Assembly (NCBI GenBank): GCA_947494965.1 | Contig: CANLWV010000005.1 | Coordinates: forward strand, 124,001-188,000 | DNA length: 64,000 nt | Source: an uncultured Salinicoccus sp. | Lineage (GTDB): Bacteria; Bacillota; Bacilli; Staphylococcales; Salinicoccaceae | Direction of reading: 5' to 3' | In this document: piece by piece, positions 27,200 to 36,238 of the stretch | Position numbering within the stretch: position 1 is the stretch's first letter | Layout of the letters: each line of letters begins with the position of its first letter | Notes under the pieces: generated by a model | What the model was told of the DNA's origin: nothing | What the model saw: only the letters and a program-made list of their open reading frames with translations | The model's database searches: none | Translations under genes and position numbers: made by a program

Positions 27200-27265
27200 T
27201 TCATTTGCACAAGGCGGGCGGCTCGTCTACTATAAAACTAACAGAATGAAGCGGGAGGCCGTAGT

Positions 27266-28126
27266 ATGAAGAAGAAGGAAAAGAGCGCGCAGCTCGCGGG
27301 GAGGTATGCGGATATATTCCGCTGCCCGGTGTGCGGAGGAGATATGCATGTCAGGGAACAGGCTTCACTCGTGTGCGGTAACGGGCATTCATTCGATTTC
27401 GCCAAACAGGGCTATGTCAACATGCTGAACAAGCCGGTCAAAACCCAGTATGACAAGACGTTGTTTGAACATCGGCATGCCTTCATCACGGAAAGTGGCT
27501 TCTATGACGCACTGCATACGACGATTGCGGATGCAGTGGGGCAGATGACGGGTGAATCAGCCCTGAAGGTGCTGGATGCCGGAAGTGGTGAAGGCTCCCA
27601 TCTCGCCAAGGTTATGGCACACATCGATAGAGCGGATGCAGTGGGGATCGGTGTCGATATTGCCAAAGAAGGCATCATGATGGCAGCGAAGCACTATCCT
27701 GAACAGCTGTGGCTGGTCGGTGACCTGGCAGAACTGCCGATAGCCGATGCACAGAGTGATGTCATCTTGAATATACTATCGCCGGCAAGCTATGAGACCT
27801 TCAACAGGGTGTTATCACCAGGCGGACGGATCATCAAAGTCGTGCCGGGTGCGGGCTATTTGAAGGAACTGCGGGAGGTGCTCTATAAGGGGACGGATAA
27901 GGCGCAGTATGACAATGCGGATACGGTGGCACTGTTCGAGGCGCAGTACGGGCCTTCTGAACGCATGCACATCACCAAAAACGCACCACTCGAAGAACCA
28001 GCACTTCGGCATCTGGCGGGGATGTCCCCGTTGGCCTGGAACCAGGCGCCGGGTGAACTGGATGATTTCATCTCACACCAACGGACGGTGACGCTCGACC
28101 TTGAAATACTGATTGGACATAAATAG
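27266..28126 (+). CDS. RlmA-like rRNA guanine-N1 methyltransferase
   Basis: A 286-aa SAM-dependent methyltransferase. A small zinc-binding N-terminus (CPVCGG at 24-29, then CGNGHSFD) is followed by the conserved AKQGYVNML loop and a class I methyltransferase fold with motif I VLDAGSGEGSH. This architecture is that of RlmA, which methylates G745 or G748 of 23S rRNA; the G748 type (RlmA-II, TlrB) affects tylosin susceptibility. Which site is modified cannot be read from the sequence. Ribosome binding site GGGAGG. It is followed after 43 bases by the acyltransferase-like gene and may be co-transcribed. Confidence 0.85.
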   Translation: MKKKEKSAQLAGRYADIFRCPVCGGDMHVREQASLVCGNGHSFDFAKQGYVNMLNKPVKTQYDKTLFEHRHAFITESGFYDALHTTIADAVGQMTGESALKVLDAGSGEGSHLAKVMAHIDRADAVGIGVDIAKEGIMMAAKHYPEQLWLVGDLAELPIADAQSDVILNILSPASYETFNRVLSPGGRIIKVVPGAGYLKELREVLYKGTDKAQYDNADTVALFEAQYGPSERMHITKNAPLEEPALRHLAGMSPLAWNQAPGELDDFISHQRTVTLDLEILIGHK

Positions 28127-28169
28127 AAGCGGATGACGCCTGGAGACAATACAGGAAGGAGGCGGTCGC

Positions 28170-29447
28170 ATGGATGAGTGGTACAAGATAGATAATACAG
28201 GGAAGATATTCCATGCGGTATCGGATGCGACGAACTCCGCTGTCTTCCGGGTGGCGATGATCTTGAAGGATAAGGTCGATGAAGCCACACTGCAGGAGGC
28301 CTTGGATATCGTCGCAGTACGTTTCCCGACGCTGAAGGTGCGCGTGCGTAAGGGGCTGTTCTGGGATTTCATGGAACATAATGATGAACTGCTCAGCGTC
28401 AAGCGTGAAGCGGCGCATCCATGTGCGCCGATTGATGCGAAGGAAAACAATGCCTATCTCATCCGGGTGCTTTATTTCGACCGGCGCATCTCGGTGGAGA
28501 TCTTCCATTCTGTGACCGACGGTGGTGGCGCGGTGGAATTCCTGAAGACGCTCGTCTACCAATACCTGATGCTGGGTGGCATGGAGGACCCGGTGCAGAA
28601 TGACATCCTGCTACCGGAAGATCCGCCGCAGCCGGAGGAGATGGAAGACAGCTTCGAACGCTTTGCGACGTCCCGGGACATCAAGCGCACTGGCCCCCGG
28701 TTGAAACCGTCCTATCAGATCAAAGGGGTGCCGATCGACCCGCCGGGCATCAATGTCATCCACGGGGTGATGGATGCCGGCAAGGTGAATGCTTTCGCCA
28801 AGGCGCAGGGGACTTCGCTTACGGGGTTTCTGCTGAGCGTCCTGATTCAGGCAATCCATGACGAGAAGAAAGCAGGCGACAGGCGGGAGGAACGGATCGC
28901 GATAGCGGTGCCCGTCAGCCTAAGGCGGCACTTCCCATCCACAACATTGCGTAATTTCTTCTATGTGGCGAACATCGATGTCTCGATGGATGGCTATATG
29001 CAGTTCGATCGCCTCATCAAGGAAGTATCGGCCCAACTTGCCGACAAGACGGATAAGGAGAACCTGCAGACCGGCATCAACCGTTTCGTCTCTCTGCAGA
29101 GCAATCTTCTGACGCGGGCGGTCCCGGTCATGCTGAAGTATCCGGTCATGCGCTTTGGCTTCAATCAGTTTGGTGAACGGCTCAAGACGATGACTTTATC
29201 GAACCTCGGCAACATCAAGCTGCCGGACGCCATGAAACCATACGTCGACCGCATGGAGGTCGTACTGTATCCGACACGGAAAAGTCCGATCAACTGCGGA
29301 ATCGGCACGTTGAACGACCGGCTTACGATCACATTTTCGCGTTCGATCATAGAACAGGATATCATCCGCACATTCTTCATGCTGCTTAGAGAGAAAACCG
29401 GGCAGGACATCACCGTCTACTCGAACGACTGGGGGGATGAGGTATGA
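28170..29447 (+). CDS. Condensation/alcohol-acetyltransferase-like protein
   Basis: A 425-aa protein of the CoA-dependent acyltransferase/condensation superfamily. The catalytic motif H-x3-D-G is intact in HSVTDGGG (about residues 112-119), with the N-terminal half ahead of it and the second half containing IAVPVSLRRHFPS and TLSNLG, typical of the family's bridging segment. It resembles proteins annotated as alcohol acetyltransferase. No membrane segments. It starts a tight set: its stop overlaps the start of the next gene, followed by an alpha/beta hydrolase and a small membrane protein. Substrates are unknown; an acyl transfer to a lipid or hydroxyl acceptor at the membrane is plausible. 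Confidence 0.75.
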   Translation: MDEWYKIDNTGKIFHAVSDATNSAVFRVAMILKDKVDEATLQEALDIVAVRFPTLKVRVRKGLFWDFMEHNDELLSVKREAAHPCAPIDAKENNAYLIRVLYFDRRISVEIFHSVTDGGGAVEFLKTLVYQYLMLGGMEDPVQNDILLPEDPPQPEEMEDSFERFATSRDIKRTGPRLKPSYQIKGVPIDPPGINVIHGVMDAGKVNAFAKAQGTSLTGFLLSVLIQAIHDEKKAGDRREERIAIAVPVSLRRHFPSTTLRNFFYVANIDVSMDGYMQFDRLIKEVSAQLADKTDKENLQTGINRFVSLQSNLLTRAVPVMLKYPVMRFGFNQFGERLKTMTLSNLGNIKLPDAMKPYVDRMEVVLYPTRKSPINCGIGTLNDRLTITFSRSIIEQDIIRTFFMLLREKTGQDITVYSNDWGDEV

Positions 29448-30106
29448 CGGAATGCCCGAATTGCGGTGTCCGGGTGGGTCAGGCGGAATGTCCGCTGTGC
29501 GACGCGCCCACCGGCATCGACAAGCAAGACAGTGAAACTTGGTATCCCAACTACAACCGCGAGGCGCAACGCGTGAAAGCACGCATCACCAGAATCGCGA
29601 TTTTCCTCGGAGTGCTGGCGGTGATTGCGTCATTGGCGGTCAACATCATCGTCATGCCCCAGTTCCTGTGGGTGTTCTATGTTGCAGTGGCCGTATTCTA
29701 TGTGCTGGTGTCACTCAGCCATACGATACTTTCAGCCTCCCATATCGGCGGTAAGATCACCGCCCAGGTGGTCAGCCTGACGATTCTGTTGCTGGTGATT
29801 GACGCGATGTCCGGATCCGTCCAATGGTCCGTCGACTACGTCGTGCCGTTTCTGATCATTGGTGGCATCCTATTGATGTCGATCTTCATGCTGCGCGTGC
29901 GTCTGAGGTGGAGCGGCTACGTGAGCTTCCTGTTGATGATGATCGCACTCGGCTTTGTACCAGGCATCCTTTATCTGGCCGGTGTGGCGACGGTCATGTG
30001 GCCGAGTGTCGTCGCCCTGCTTTTTGGCGTCACGACATTCACAGTGATATTCGCGTTCGCCACCCGCGCCTTCATGACCCAGCTTGGCCGGCGCTTCCAT
30101 CTGTAA
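29444..30106 (+). CDS. DUF6320-like zinc-ribbon membrane protein
   Basis: A 220-aa protein with an N-terminal zinc ribbon of two knuckles (CPNCGV at 4-9 and CPLCDA at 17-22) and six hydrophobic helices between about residues 45 and 210. It overlaps the acyltransferase-like gene by 4 bases, so translation is coupled. This pairing with a condensation-type protein is the basis of the DUF6320 call, which I make from memory of the family. It probably anchors or partners the acyltransferase at the membrane; that is inference. Confidence 0.65.
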   Translation: MTECPNCGVRVGQAECPLCDAPTGIDKQDSETWYPNYNREAQRVKARITRIAIFLGVLAVIASLAVNIIVMPQFLWVFYVAVAVFYVLVSLSHTILSASHIGGKITAQVVSLTILLLVIDAMSGSVQWSVDYVVPFLIIGGILLMSIFMLRVRLRWSGYVSFLLMMIALGFVPGILYLAGVATVMWPSVVALLFGVTTFTVIFAFATRAFMTQLGRRFHL

Positions 30107-30163
30107 TATAAATCAAGGGCCGCTCCTCTTCAGAGGGCACTTCAAAATGAAAGGGATGATCGC

Positions 30164-31150
30164 ATGAAAGAGGTCCTCAAAGCTTCAGCCATACTGGCGG
30201 GTGTCGGGGTTTTATCGTATTCGGTACGGGCGCTTCTAGTGGAAGAGAGGAGCATCGGCAGCAAGTTTGCCGAAGATATCATCCGCTTCGTCAACTTCGA
30301 TCTTGAAGATGTGGAGGAAAAGATGCTCGCTGAAAACTTCAAAGAGAACCGCAAGGAGCATAAGATACCGGAAGGCATACTGCGGTCGGAAATTCATACT
30401 TCCGAGCAGGCCGGCATGAAGGTCTACCGCATGCAGCCACGTCAGAAGCAGGGCGACAGACGGGTATTCTACTTGCATGGCGGTGGCTACATACATCAGC
30501 CTTCCTTGTTCCATTGGATGTTTCTGGACCGGATGGTGGAGGACACGGGGCTTGAATTCATCGTGCCGATCTACCCGAAAACCCCGGAATACACATATGA
30601 AGATGCGTATGATGCGGTGGACCAGCTGTACCAGGAACTGTTGGATGAAGACCCGGAAGTGCCCGTGCTGATGGGCGATTCGGCCGGGGGTGGCCTGGCG
30701 TTAGGCTTCACCCAGTCACTCGCGTCAAGGCAACTGCCACAGCCGCACGGGCTGATCCTCGTATCGCCTTGGCTTGATGTCACCATGACCCATCCCGAAA
30801 TGAAGAAGTACGCGGCGCTTGATCCGATGCTGAAGCCAGAAAACCTAAAAGTCATCGGCCGTATCTGGGCCGGGAATGCCGATACGACCTATTATAAAGT
30901 GTCGCCGATATACGGTAGTCTAGAGGGCCTGCCGAAGATCCACCTGTTCGTCGGCGAGCATGAAGTGTGCCTGCCGGATGCCCGGAAATTTGCCGGCATG
31001 CTTGAAGCGGCCGGTGCGCCCTATAGGTACTATGAATATCCGAAGATGAATCACGTCTTCCCGCAATATCCGATCCGTGAAGGGGCACAGGCACGCCGGC
31101 AGATGCAGGAGATATTAAAAGAGTGGGGACAGGTGGCGCACAATGTATAA
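30164..31150 (+). CDS. Alpha/beta hydrolase of the hormone-sensitive lipase family
   Basis: A 328-aa hydrolase. The oxyanion-hole motif HGGGY, the nucleophile elbow GDSAGGG, an Asp in the EVCLPD segment and a His in KMNHVFPQYP form the expected triad of the HSL/acetyl-esterase group. The N-terminus is hydrophobic (ASAILAGVGVLSYSV), suggesting membrane association or a signal anchor. It follows the zinc-ribbon membrane gene and overlaps the next gene by 8 bases, so it belongs to the same operon and may remove or hydrolyse the ester made by the acyltransferase-like protein. Substrate unknown. Confidence 0.85.
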   Translation: MKEVLKASAILAGVGVLSYSVRALLVEERSIGSKFAEDIIRFVNFDLEDVEEKMLAENFKENRKEHKIPEGILRSEIHTSEQAGMKVYRMQPRQKQGDRRVFYLHGGGYIHQPSLFHWMFLDRMVEDTGLEFIVPIYPKTPEYTYEDAYDAVDQLYQELLDEDPEVPVLMGDSAGGGLALGFTQSLASRQLPQPHGLILVSPWLDVTMTHPEMKKYAALDPMLKPENLKVIGRIWAGNADTTYYKVSPIYGSLEGLPKIHLFVGEHEVCLPDARKFAGMLEAAGAPYRYYEYPKMNHVFPQYPIREGAQARRQMQEILKEWGQVAHNV

Positions 31151-31346
31151 AAAATTATTTTTGATCGCGGTCGTAATATTGGTATTTCTCGGCCTCTACG
31201 TCTTCGACTGGGTGGGACCGAAAAACCGATCCATCGTCATTGTGGCATTTGTCGTCGGCATGCTGCCGCTCTATTTCCTTGTCAGTATAAAAGAGAAAAA
31301 GAAGAAGCGGGAGAGCAGACAGGTGAAAGATGAAGAATTGGAGTAA
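31143..31346 (+). CDS. Small two-TM membrane protein
   Basis: A 67-aa protein with TM helices at about 4-23 and 30-49 and a highly charged tail (KEKKKKRESRQVKDEELE) that should be cytoplasmic. Its ATG lies inside the end of the hydrolase gene (8-base overlap), with GGGGACAGG as ribosome binding site. I do not recognise a family. The overlap makes it a genuine last member of the acyltransferase-hydrolase operon, which ends at the terminator a few bases later. Confidence 0.6.
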   Translation: MYKKLFLIAVVILVFLGLYVFDWVGPKNRSIVIVAFVVGMLPLYFLVSIKEKKKKRESRQVKDEELE

Positions 31347-31350
31347 ATAT

Positions 31351-31392
31351 AAAAGGCAGTATAGATTTTCATTAATCTTTACTGCCTTTTAT
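31351..31392 (+). terminator. Terminator of the acyltransferase-hydrolase operon
   Basis: AAAAGGCAGTA...AGATT stem with matching AATCT...TACTGCCTTTT, one mismatch, and A/T-rich ends usable in both directions. Confidence 0.8.
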
Positions 31393-31564
31393 AATTTTAA
31401 GTTGGAATAAAAATGTTATGAAGCGGTATGCCATCTATACTACTTTTTATAGTCTTATAGAGAATAAATAATATGGTGACATAATTTTCACTCATAGTAA
31501 AAAAACCTTGATTTAAACATAGATGTTTAATAGAATAAATTTAACAGAAAATTTAAATAAATTT

Positions 31565-31594
31565 TGGTAGCGCTTTCTTATCATTAATTGATAA
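31565..31594 (+). promoter_or_regulatory. cre-like site and palindrome before the TRAP cluster regulator
   Basis: TGGTAGCGCTTTCT (31565-31578) agrees with the catabolite-responsive element core at 10 of 14 positions as I recall the consensus, including the central GCG. It is followed directly by TTATCA-TTAAT-TGATAA, a perfect 6-bp inverted repeat that may bind the XRE regulator. Both are 34-64 bases before the regulator start. The rest of 31393-31564 shows only A/T-rich sequence. Confidence 0.4.
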
Positions 31595-31628
31595 TTAATA
31601 GAACAAAATCAAATCGAGGGGGTGTGAC

Positions 31629-32159
31629 ATGAAAGACTCTTTAGGTTATGAATTAAAAAAAATAAGGAAAGAAAAAAAAATGACCCTCCAAGAATTAAGC
31701 GACAAGAGTGGTCTATCCATTAGTTTTCTTTCTCAAATCGAAAGAGGATTAAGAACACTGACATTTACTTCATTAAGAAAAGTTTCTGAAGCATTGGACG
31801 TCAATATAAATTTTTTCTTTGAAGAGAGTGTAACAAGTATTAAAAAAGAAGGTAGTAAAAATAAAAAGAAATCTAAAACTTTTACTTATACAAGTCTAGC
31901 TGGGCAAATAGAAAAACCTGACTTTATCCCTGCTCTTATTGAGTTGAAGGCAGGGGAGGCACACAGTGCGCCCTATACGCATAGTGGTCAAGAGTTCGTA
32001 TATGTATTATCTGGTCAGTTAGAAATTGAGCTGGAAGGTGCGAGAGAGACCTTATATGCAAATGAATCAATACATATCGACTCTTCCAAAGCACACCAAT
32101 GGTATAACAATACTAACCAGTTAACAGTGATATTGTTGGTTTCATCTAATGAAAAATAG
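31629..32159 (+). CDS. XRE-family regulator with C-terminal cupin
   Basis: A 176-aa regulator: a helix-turn-helix domain (about 7-61; MTLQELSDKSGLSISFLSQIE is the HTH core, spanning about 18-38) joined by a Lys-rich linker to a cupin sensor domain (about 100-175, with HSGQEFVYVLSGQ and HIDSSKAHQWYN). This architecture controls small-molecule uptake and catabolic operons by sensing a ligand in the cupin. It precedes the TRAP transporter genes on the same strand by about 115 bases and is likely their regulator. GGGGGTG ribosome binding site. The gene and its neighbours are clearly more A+T-rich than flanking DNA. Confidence 0.85.
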   Translation: MKDSLGYELKKIRKEKKMTLQELSDKSGLSISFLSQIERGLRTLTFTSLRKVSEALDVNINFFFEESVTSIKKEGSKNKKKSKTFTYTSLAGQIEKPDFIPALIELKAGEAHSAPYTHSGQEFVYVLSGQLEIELEGARETLYANESIHIDSSKAHQWYNNTNQLTVILLVSSNEK

Positions 32160-32275
32160 CAAAAATCATATTCTCTAGAATTTATGAAATTAAATTCAAG
32201 AGTTTATATATTATGTATGAATTTCACACACAGCAAAACTATTATAAAAAAACAATAAAACATGGGGGGATTATA

Positions 32276-33358
32276 TTGAATAGAAATTTAGTGAGAATTA
32301 TTTTATTAGCATGCTTATTACTGATTACAAGTTCTTGTGGGCCTAAAAAAACTATACCTGAAGGTGAAACAGAAGTTTATGAGTGGAGGATGGTAACACA
32401 TCAAATTCCCGGAACTGCTAGATATGACGGCACTATCATACCGTTTGTCGAAGCAGTAGAAGAGATTACAAATGGAAGGCTACAAATTGAACCGTACGGA
32501 GCAGACACCCTTTTCCCTACTAATGATTCTTTTGATATGGTCAAAAATGGAGTGGTAGAAATGGGAGCTATTTACACAGGTTTTTGGACAGGTAAAGATC
32601 CGGTGTTCGCCTTGGGGGGAGGTACAATTCCAGGAGATCCTATTACTGGTTTTGATGAACATTTTTATCGATCTAACCAACTGGAGTCAATAATGGATAA
32701 AGCTTATAAGAAATTTAACATTAAAAATCTTGGAGCTTTTGATTACGCTCCTCCTGAAGTTTTAATTTCTAACAAACCAATCGAAAGTATTGAAGATTTT
32801 AAAGGGAAAAATATACGAGCAGCCGGTGTAGCTTCACAATTCTATGGGGAATTAGGTGCATCTGCGATATCTTTATCAGCACCAGAAATATATACAGGAT
32901 TACAATTAGGAACAGTGGACGCAGCGGAGTTCAATGACTTTCTTGTAAACGGTGAAATGGGATTGGATGAGGTTACTAAGTTTGTAATTGACCCTGCCCT
33001 TCATGTAGGTCCAAGCACTGACAAAGAATTGATTGTAAATCCAAAATCATGGGAAAAACTGCCTGAAGATTTGAAAGCAGCGGTTTATGTAGCGAGAGAT
33101 AAAGTCAGATACGAGTCGGCAATAGCTTATGGTGTGGAAAGTAAAAAAGCAGAAACAGAGTGGCGTGATAATCCAGATATAGAATTCATAGAGTTACCAG
33201 ATGAAGATATCAAAAAGATGAGGGAAATTGGATTTGATTTGATACTTGAATATAAAGAGAAAAGTGAACTGAGCAAAGAGTACGTAGAAGAATACGCAAA
33301 AGTACTAAATGAATTAGGGTATGTAGAGGAAGCAAAGATCTTAGGATACCAAGAATAG
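32276..33358 (+). CDS. TRAP transporter substrate-binding lipoprotein (DctP type)
   Basis: A 360-aa extracytoplasmic solute receptor for a tripartite ATP-independent transporter. With TTG 32276 as start (GGGGGG just upstream) it begins MNRNLVRIILLACLLLITSSC, a classic lipoprotein signal with Cys as anchor; an ATG at 32213 in frame would add 21 residues before it and is less likely. The body has DctP/YiaO features such as GKNIRAAG and a C-terminal helical end. TRAP receptors typically bind organic or sugar acids through a conserved Arg; the linked aldolase-type gene suggests a sugar acid or similar. Confidence 0.85.
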   Translation: MNRNLVRIILLACLLLITSSCGPKKTIPEGETEVYEWRMVTHQIPGTARYDGTIIPFVEAVEEITNGRLQIEPYGADTLFPTNDSFDMVKNGVVEMGAIYTGFWTGKDPVFALGGGTIPGDPITGFDEHFYRSNQLESIMDKAYKKFNIKNLGAFDYAPPEVLISNKPIESIEDFKGKNIRAAGVASQFYGELGASAISLSAPEIYTGLQLGTVDAAEFNDFLVNGEMGLDEVTKFVIDPALHVGPSTDKELIVNPKSWEKLPEDLKAAVYVARDKVRYESAIAYGVESKKAETEWRDNPDIEFIELPDEDIKKMREIGFDLILEYKEKSELSKEYVEEYAKVLNELGYVEEAKILGYQE

Positions 33359-33370
33359 GTGGGATCAATC

Positions 33371-33871
33371 ATGCAAAAATTAATTACTATAGTTGAATAT
33401 TTGTCAAAAACTTTAGCTAAAATTGCTAGTTTCATGATTATTCCCCTTACTTTAGTGGTTGTTTATTCAGTTATCATGCGTCGTTTTTTAGGAAACTCAC
33501 CTGATTGGGGATTTGAAGTAACCATATTTATCTTTGGTATCATGATTCTTCTACTAGGAGCAGATACATTAAGGACAAAAGATCATATTGCAGTAGATGT
33601 AATTCAACCATTAATTAAAGGCAAAATTAAATTGGTACTATTAACATTTGTTAATCTACTGATAGTTATTACTACATTTATTTTAATGATCAAGGGATTT
33701 GAGTTGGCAGTCGAATCTACACGTATATTAGAGAGGTCAGCTCACCAAACCTCATTTAATCCACCCATATGGTGGTTTAAATGGTTCATACCTATTGGAG
33801 CTACGATATTATGGCTTCAATCTTTAATAGAACTTTATAAAACTTGGTTTGAAGGAGGTAAGCAATGGTAG
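33371..33871 (+). CDS. TRAP transporter small permease (DctQ type)
   Basis: A 166-aa membrane protein with four TM helices (about 15-40, 47-65, 85-110 and 130-155), as usual for DctQ subunits. ATG 33371 is chosen because AGGTGGG ends a few bases earlier; the frame extends 4 codons upstream to a GTG. It overlaps the large permease gene by 7 bases and follows the receptor gene closely, so the three are one transcript. Confidence 0.85.
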   Translation: MQKLITIVEYLSKTLAKIASFMIIPLTLVVVYSVIMRRFLGNSPDWGFEVTIFIFGIMILLLGADTLRTKDHIAVDVIQPLIKGKIKLVLLTFVNLLIVITTFILMIKGFELAVESTRILERSAHQTSFNPPIWWFKWFIPIGATILWLQSLIELYKTWFEGGKQW

Positions 33872-35187
33872 AGCTGATATTTTCCTACGCGCCACTTGGA
33901 ATGTTCATACTTTTATTAATACTTTTATTTTTGGGTGTGCCAATTGCTTTTGCTTTAGCATTTACAGGCGTTATTTTTGCCTTGATAATGTGGGGCTATG
34001 ATAGTACCGCTCTATTTACGAGTGGTGCATGGAACATAATGAATAACTACACATTAATTGCCATCCCATTATTTATCTTTATGTCAATTTTGTTGGAAAA
34101 ATCTAATATTATTTCAGATTTATTCGATACAGTTTATAAATGGTCTGGGCCACTACGTGGAGGACTTGCAATAACAGTTATTATTGTAGGCGCTATAGTT
34201 GGGGCTATATCTGGAGTAGTTGCTGCAGGAGTTATTGGTCTCGGTCTTATAGCACTCCCTCAGATGATGAAATATAAGTATGACGAGAAACTTAGTTTAG
34301 GTACTATTATGGCTGGTGGAACTTTAGGCCAACTTATTCCACCAAGTTTAAATATGGTTGTTTATGGTGCGATGACCGGGGTGTCGGTATCTAGTCTCTT
34401 TGCCGGAGGACTTAGTGCTGGAATCTTACTTATAATATTTTTTATACTATATATTTTATTTATTGCTTATACTAAACCAAATAGCGCGCCAGCCTTAGCC
34501 AAAATGGATAGAGCATCTACTAGTGAAAAATTAAGATCGACGAAAAGTGTGTTTTTGCCTTTATTACTAATTGTTTTAGTACTGGGTTCTATATTTACTG
34601 GTATATCTACACCGACTGAAGGTGCAGGAGTTGGTGTATTAGGTACATTGCTTATAGGAATCTTCACCAAACGTTTAGATTGGGCGAAAATTAAAAATTC
34701 AATGCTTGAATCGGGTAAAATGACTGGAATGGTTGCATGGATACTTATTGGAGCTACGACCTTCAGTGCTGTTTTCTCAGGCGTAGGTGGAAACCAGTTA
34801 GTCTCACAACTTGCTTCACAATTGCCAGGAGGAAAATGGGGTGTGCTAATATTTTCCGTAGGATTTATTATTTTACTTGGTATGTTTTTAGAAACAATGG
34901 CACTTATTATGCTTGCTGCCCCGATAATTACACCAGTAATTGTAGAAGTTGGTTTTGATCCGTTATGGTGGGGTGTTCTGTTTATGGTAGTGCTTCAAAT
35001 GGCATTTCTTACACCACCTTTTGGATTTGCAATATTTTACCTCAAGAGTGCGGTAGGTGAAAAGGTGAAAATAGGAAAACTTTATAGTGCTACTCTTCCA
35101 TTCATATTCATACAAATAGTGGTTATCATCATAATAGTTTTAATGCCTTTCACAGTAACATGGTTACCAAATCTGATTAATCCATAA
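33865..35187 (+). CDS. TRAP transporter large permease (DctM type)
   Basis: A 440-aa protein with about 11-12 TM segments, the Na+-driven translocating subunit. Family-typical motifs include GVPIAFALAFTG near the N-terminus, the GGTLGQLIPPSL loop in the middle and TPPFGFAIFYLK near the C-terminus. GGAGG ribosome binding site sits within the small permease gene. Complete at both ends. Works with the upstream receptor and small permease. Confidence 0.92.
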   Translation: MVELIFSYAPLGMFILLLILLFLGVPIAFALAFTGVIFALIMWGYDSTALFTSGAWNIMNNYTLIAIPLFIFMSILLEKSNIISDLFDTVYKWSGPLRGGLAITVIIVGAIVGAISGVVAAGVIGLGLIALPQMMKYKYDEKLSLGTIMAGGTLGQLIPPSLNMVVYGAMTGVSVSSLFAGGLSAGILLIIFFILYILFIAYTKPNSAPALAKMDRASTSEKLRSTKSVFLPLLLIVLVLGSIFTGISTPTEGAGVGVLGTLLIGIFTKRLDWAKIKNSMLESGKMTGMVAWILIGATTFSAVFSGVGGNQLVSQLASQLPGGKWGVLIFSVGFIILLGMFLETMALIMLAAPIITPVIVEVGFDPLWWGVLFMVVLQMAFLTPPFGFAIFYLKSAVGEKVKIGKLYSATLPFIFIQIVVIIIIVLMPFTVTWLPNLINP

Positions 35188-35247
35188 TTGTTTATTAAAT
35201 TAACTTTAATAAAGTTATAAAATTTATATAAAAAGGATGAGAAAATT

Positions 35248-36129
35248 ATGAAACAAAAATTTGAAGGTGCTTTTCCAGTACTAATTACACCAATGCATGC
35301 TGATTATTCCGTAAATTATGAAGGGTTAAAAGAGAATGTACAATATTATTTAGATCAACAAGCAGCGGGGATCGTCATAGTGGGTAGTACAGGTGAATTT
35401 GCTTCATTAAGCGATGACGAAAAGGAAAAAATCGTCGAAATAGTCGGGTCTATGTTGAAAGAGACTGATACATCTTTACTAGTGGGTATTGCTGATGAAC
35501 GGACAGACAAAATAATAAAATATGCTAAACATGCTGAAAAAAATTATGCTGATGGTTTATTATTAATTAATTCTTTCTATCAAACGCCAACCGAAGAAGA
35601 AGCTTTCCATCAGTTTAAAGATGTGAATGATCATGTAACCAAACCAATTATGATGTACAACAACCCATTTACAGCAAACATTAATTTAGAAAATGAAACA
35701 ATTTATAAGATTGATAGAGAACTATCGAAAGTCCAGTATATAAAAGAATCTAGTGGAGATATAAGGAAAGTTAGGTCTATTGCCAATAATACAGAACTCA
35801 TTATGTTTTGTGGTTCTGATGATTTAGCCTTTGAATCCTTTGTTCAAGGCGCAACTGGTTGGGTATCAGTTGCAGCTAATATAGCTCCTAATAGTGCAGC
35901 TAGATTATATGAATTGGTGAAGGCAGGGAAATACGAAGAGGCTAAACTATTAAACAAAGATCTATTACCTCTTTGTGAATTTCTTGAGGATTCAGGTAAA
36001 TATGTGCAAATAGTTAAAAAAGCTATGGATATCAAAGGTTTGAATGGGGGTCCATCTAGAAAACCAAGACTTGATTTAAAAGAAGAGGAAGTAGAAAAGT
36101 TGAAATCTCTAATGAAAAAACTGGATTAA
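35248..36129 (+). CDS. DapA-family lyase/aldolase
   Basis: A 293-aa class I aldolase of the dihydrodipicolinate synthase/N-acetylneuraminate lyase superfamily. Schiff-base Lys is K166 (YIKESSGD) and the catalytic Tyr is Y137 (MYNNPF). The loop GSTGEFASLS (46-55) is closer to N-acetylneuraminate lyase than to biosynthetic DapA (GTTGE). Following the TRAP transporter genes by 60 bases, it should cleave or dehydrate the imported acid, for example a 2-keto-3-deoxy sugar acid; the exact substrate is open. Last gene of the A+T-rich cluster, ended by a terminator. Confidence 0.8.
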   Translation: MKQKFEGAFPVLITPMHADYSVNYEGLKENVQYYLDQQAAGIVIVGSTGEFASLSDDEKEKIVEIVGSMLKETDTSLLVGIADERTDKIIKYAKHAEKNYADGLLLINSFYQTPTEEEAFHQFKDVNDHVTKPIMMYNNPFTANINLENETIYKIDRELSKVQYIKESSGDIRKVRSIANNTELIMFCGSDDLAFESFVQGATGWVSVAANIAPNSAARLYELVKAGKYEEAKLLNKDLLPLCEFLEDSGKYVQIVKKAMDIKGLNGGPSRKPRLDLKEEEVEKLKSLMKKLD

Positions 36130-36149
36130 AATATATGATTAATAATTAT

Positions 36150-36186
36150 GGAGCCCTTGGTTGAAGCTAAGGGCTTCTTTTTTGTT
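36150..36186 (+). terminator. Terminator of the TRAP cluster
   Basis: GAGCCCTTGG, loop TTGAAG, CTAAGGGCTTC, followed by TTTTTT. Confidence 0.85.
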
Positions 36187-36238
36187 ATTATAAATTAAAC
36201 AGTATAAATTTAAACAACAATTTTAGGAGGAAGCCTTT

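Noticed and set aside
32213-32275. Upstream ATG as start of the TRAP receptor
   Set aside because: It would put 21 hydrophilic residues ahead of the lipoprotein signal and lacks a ribosome binding site.
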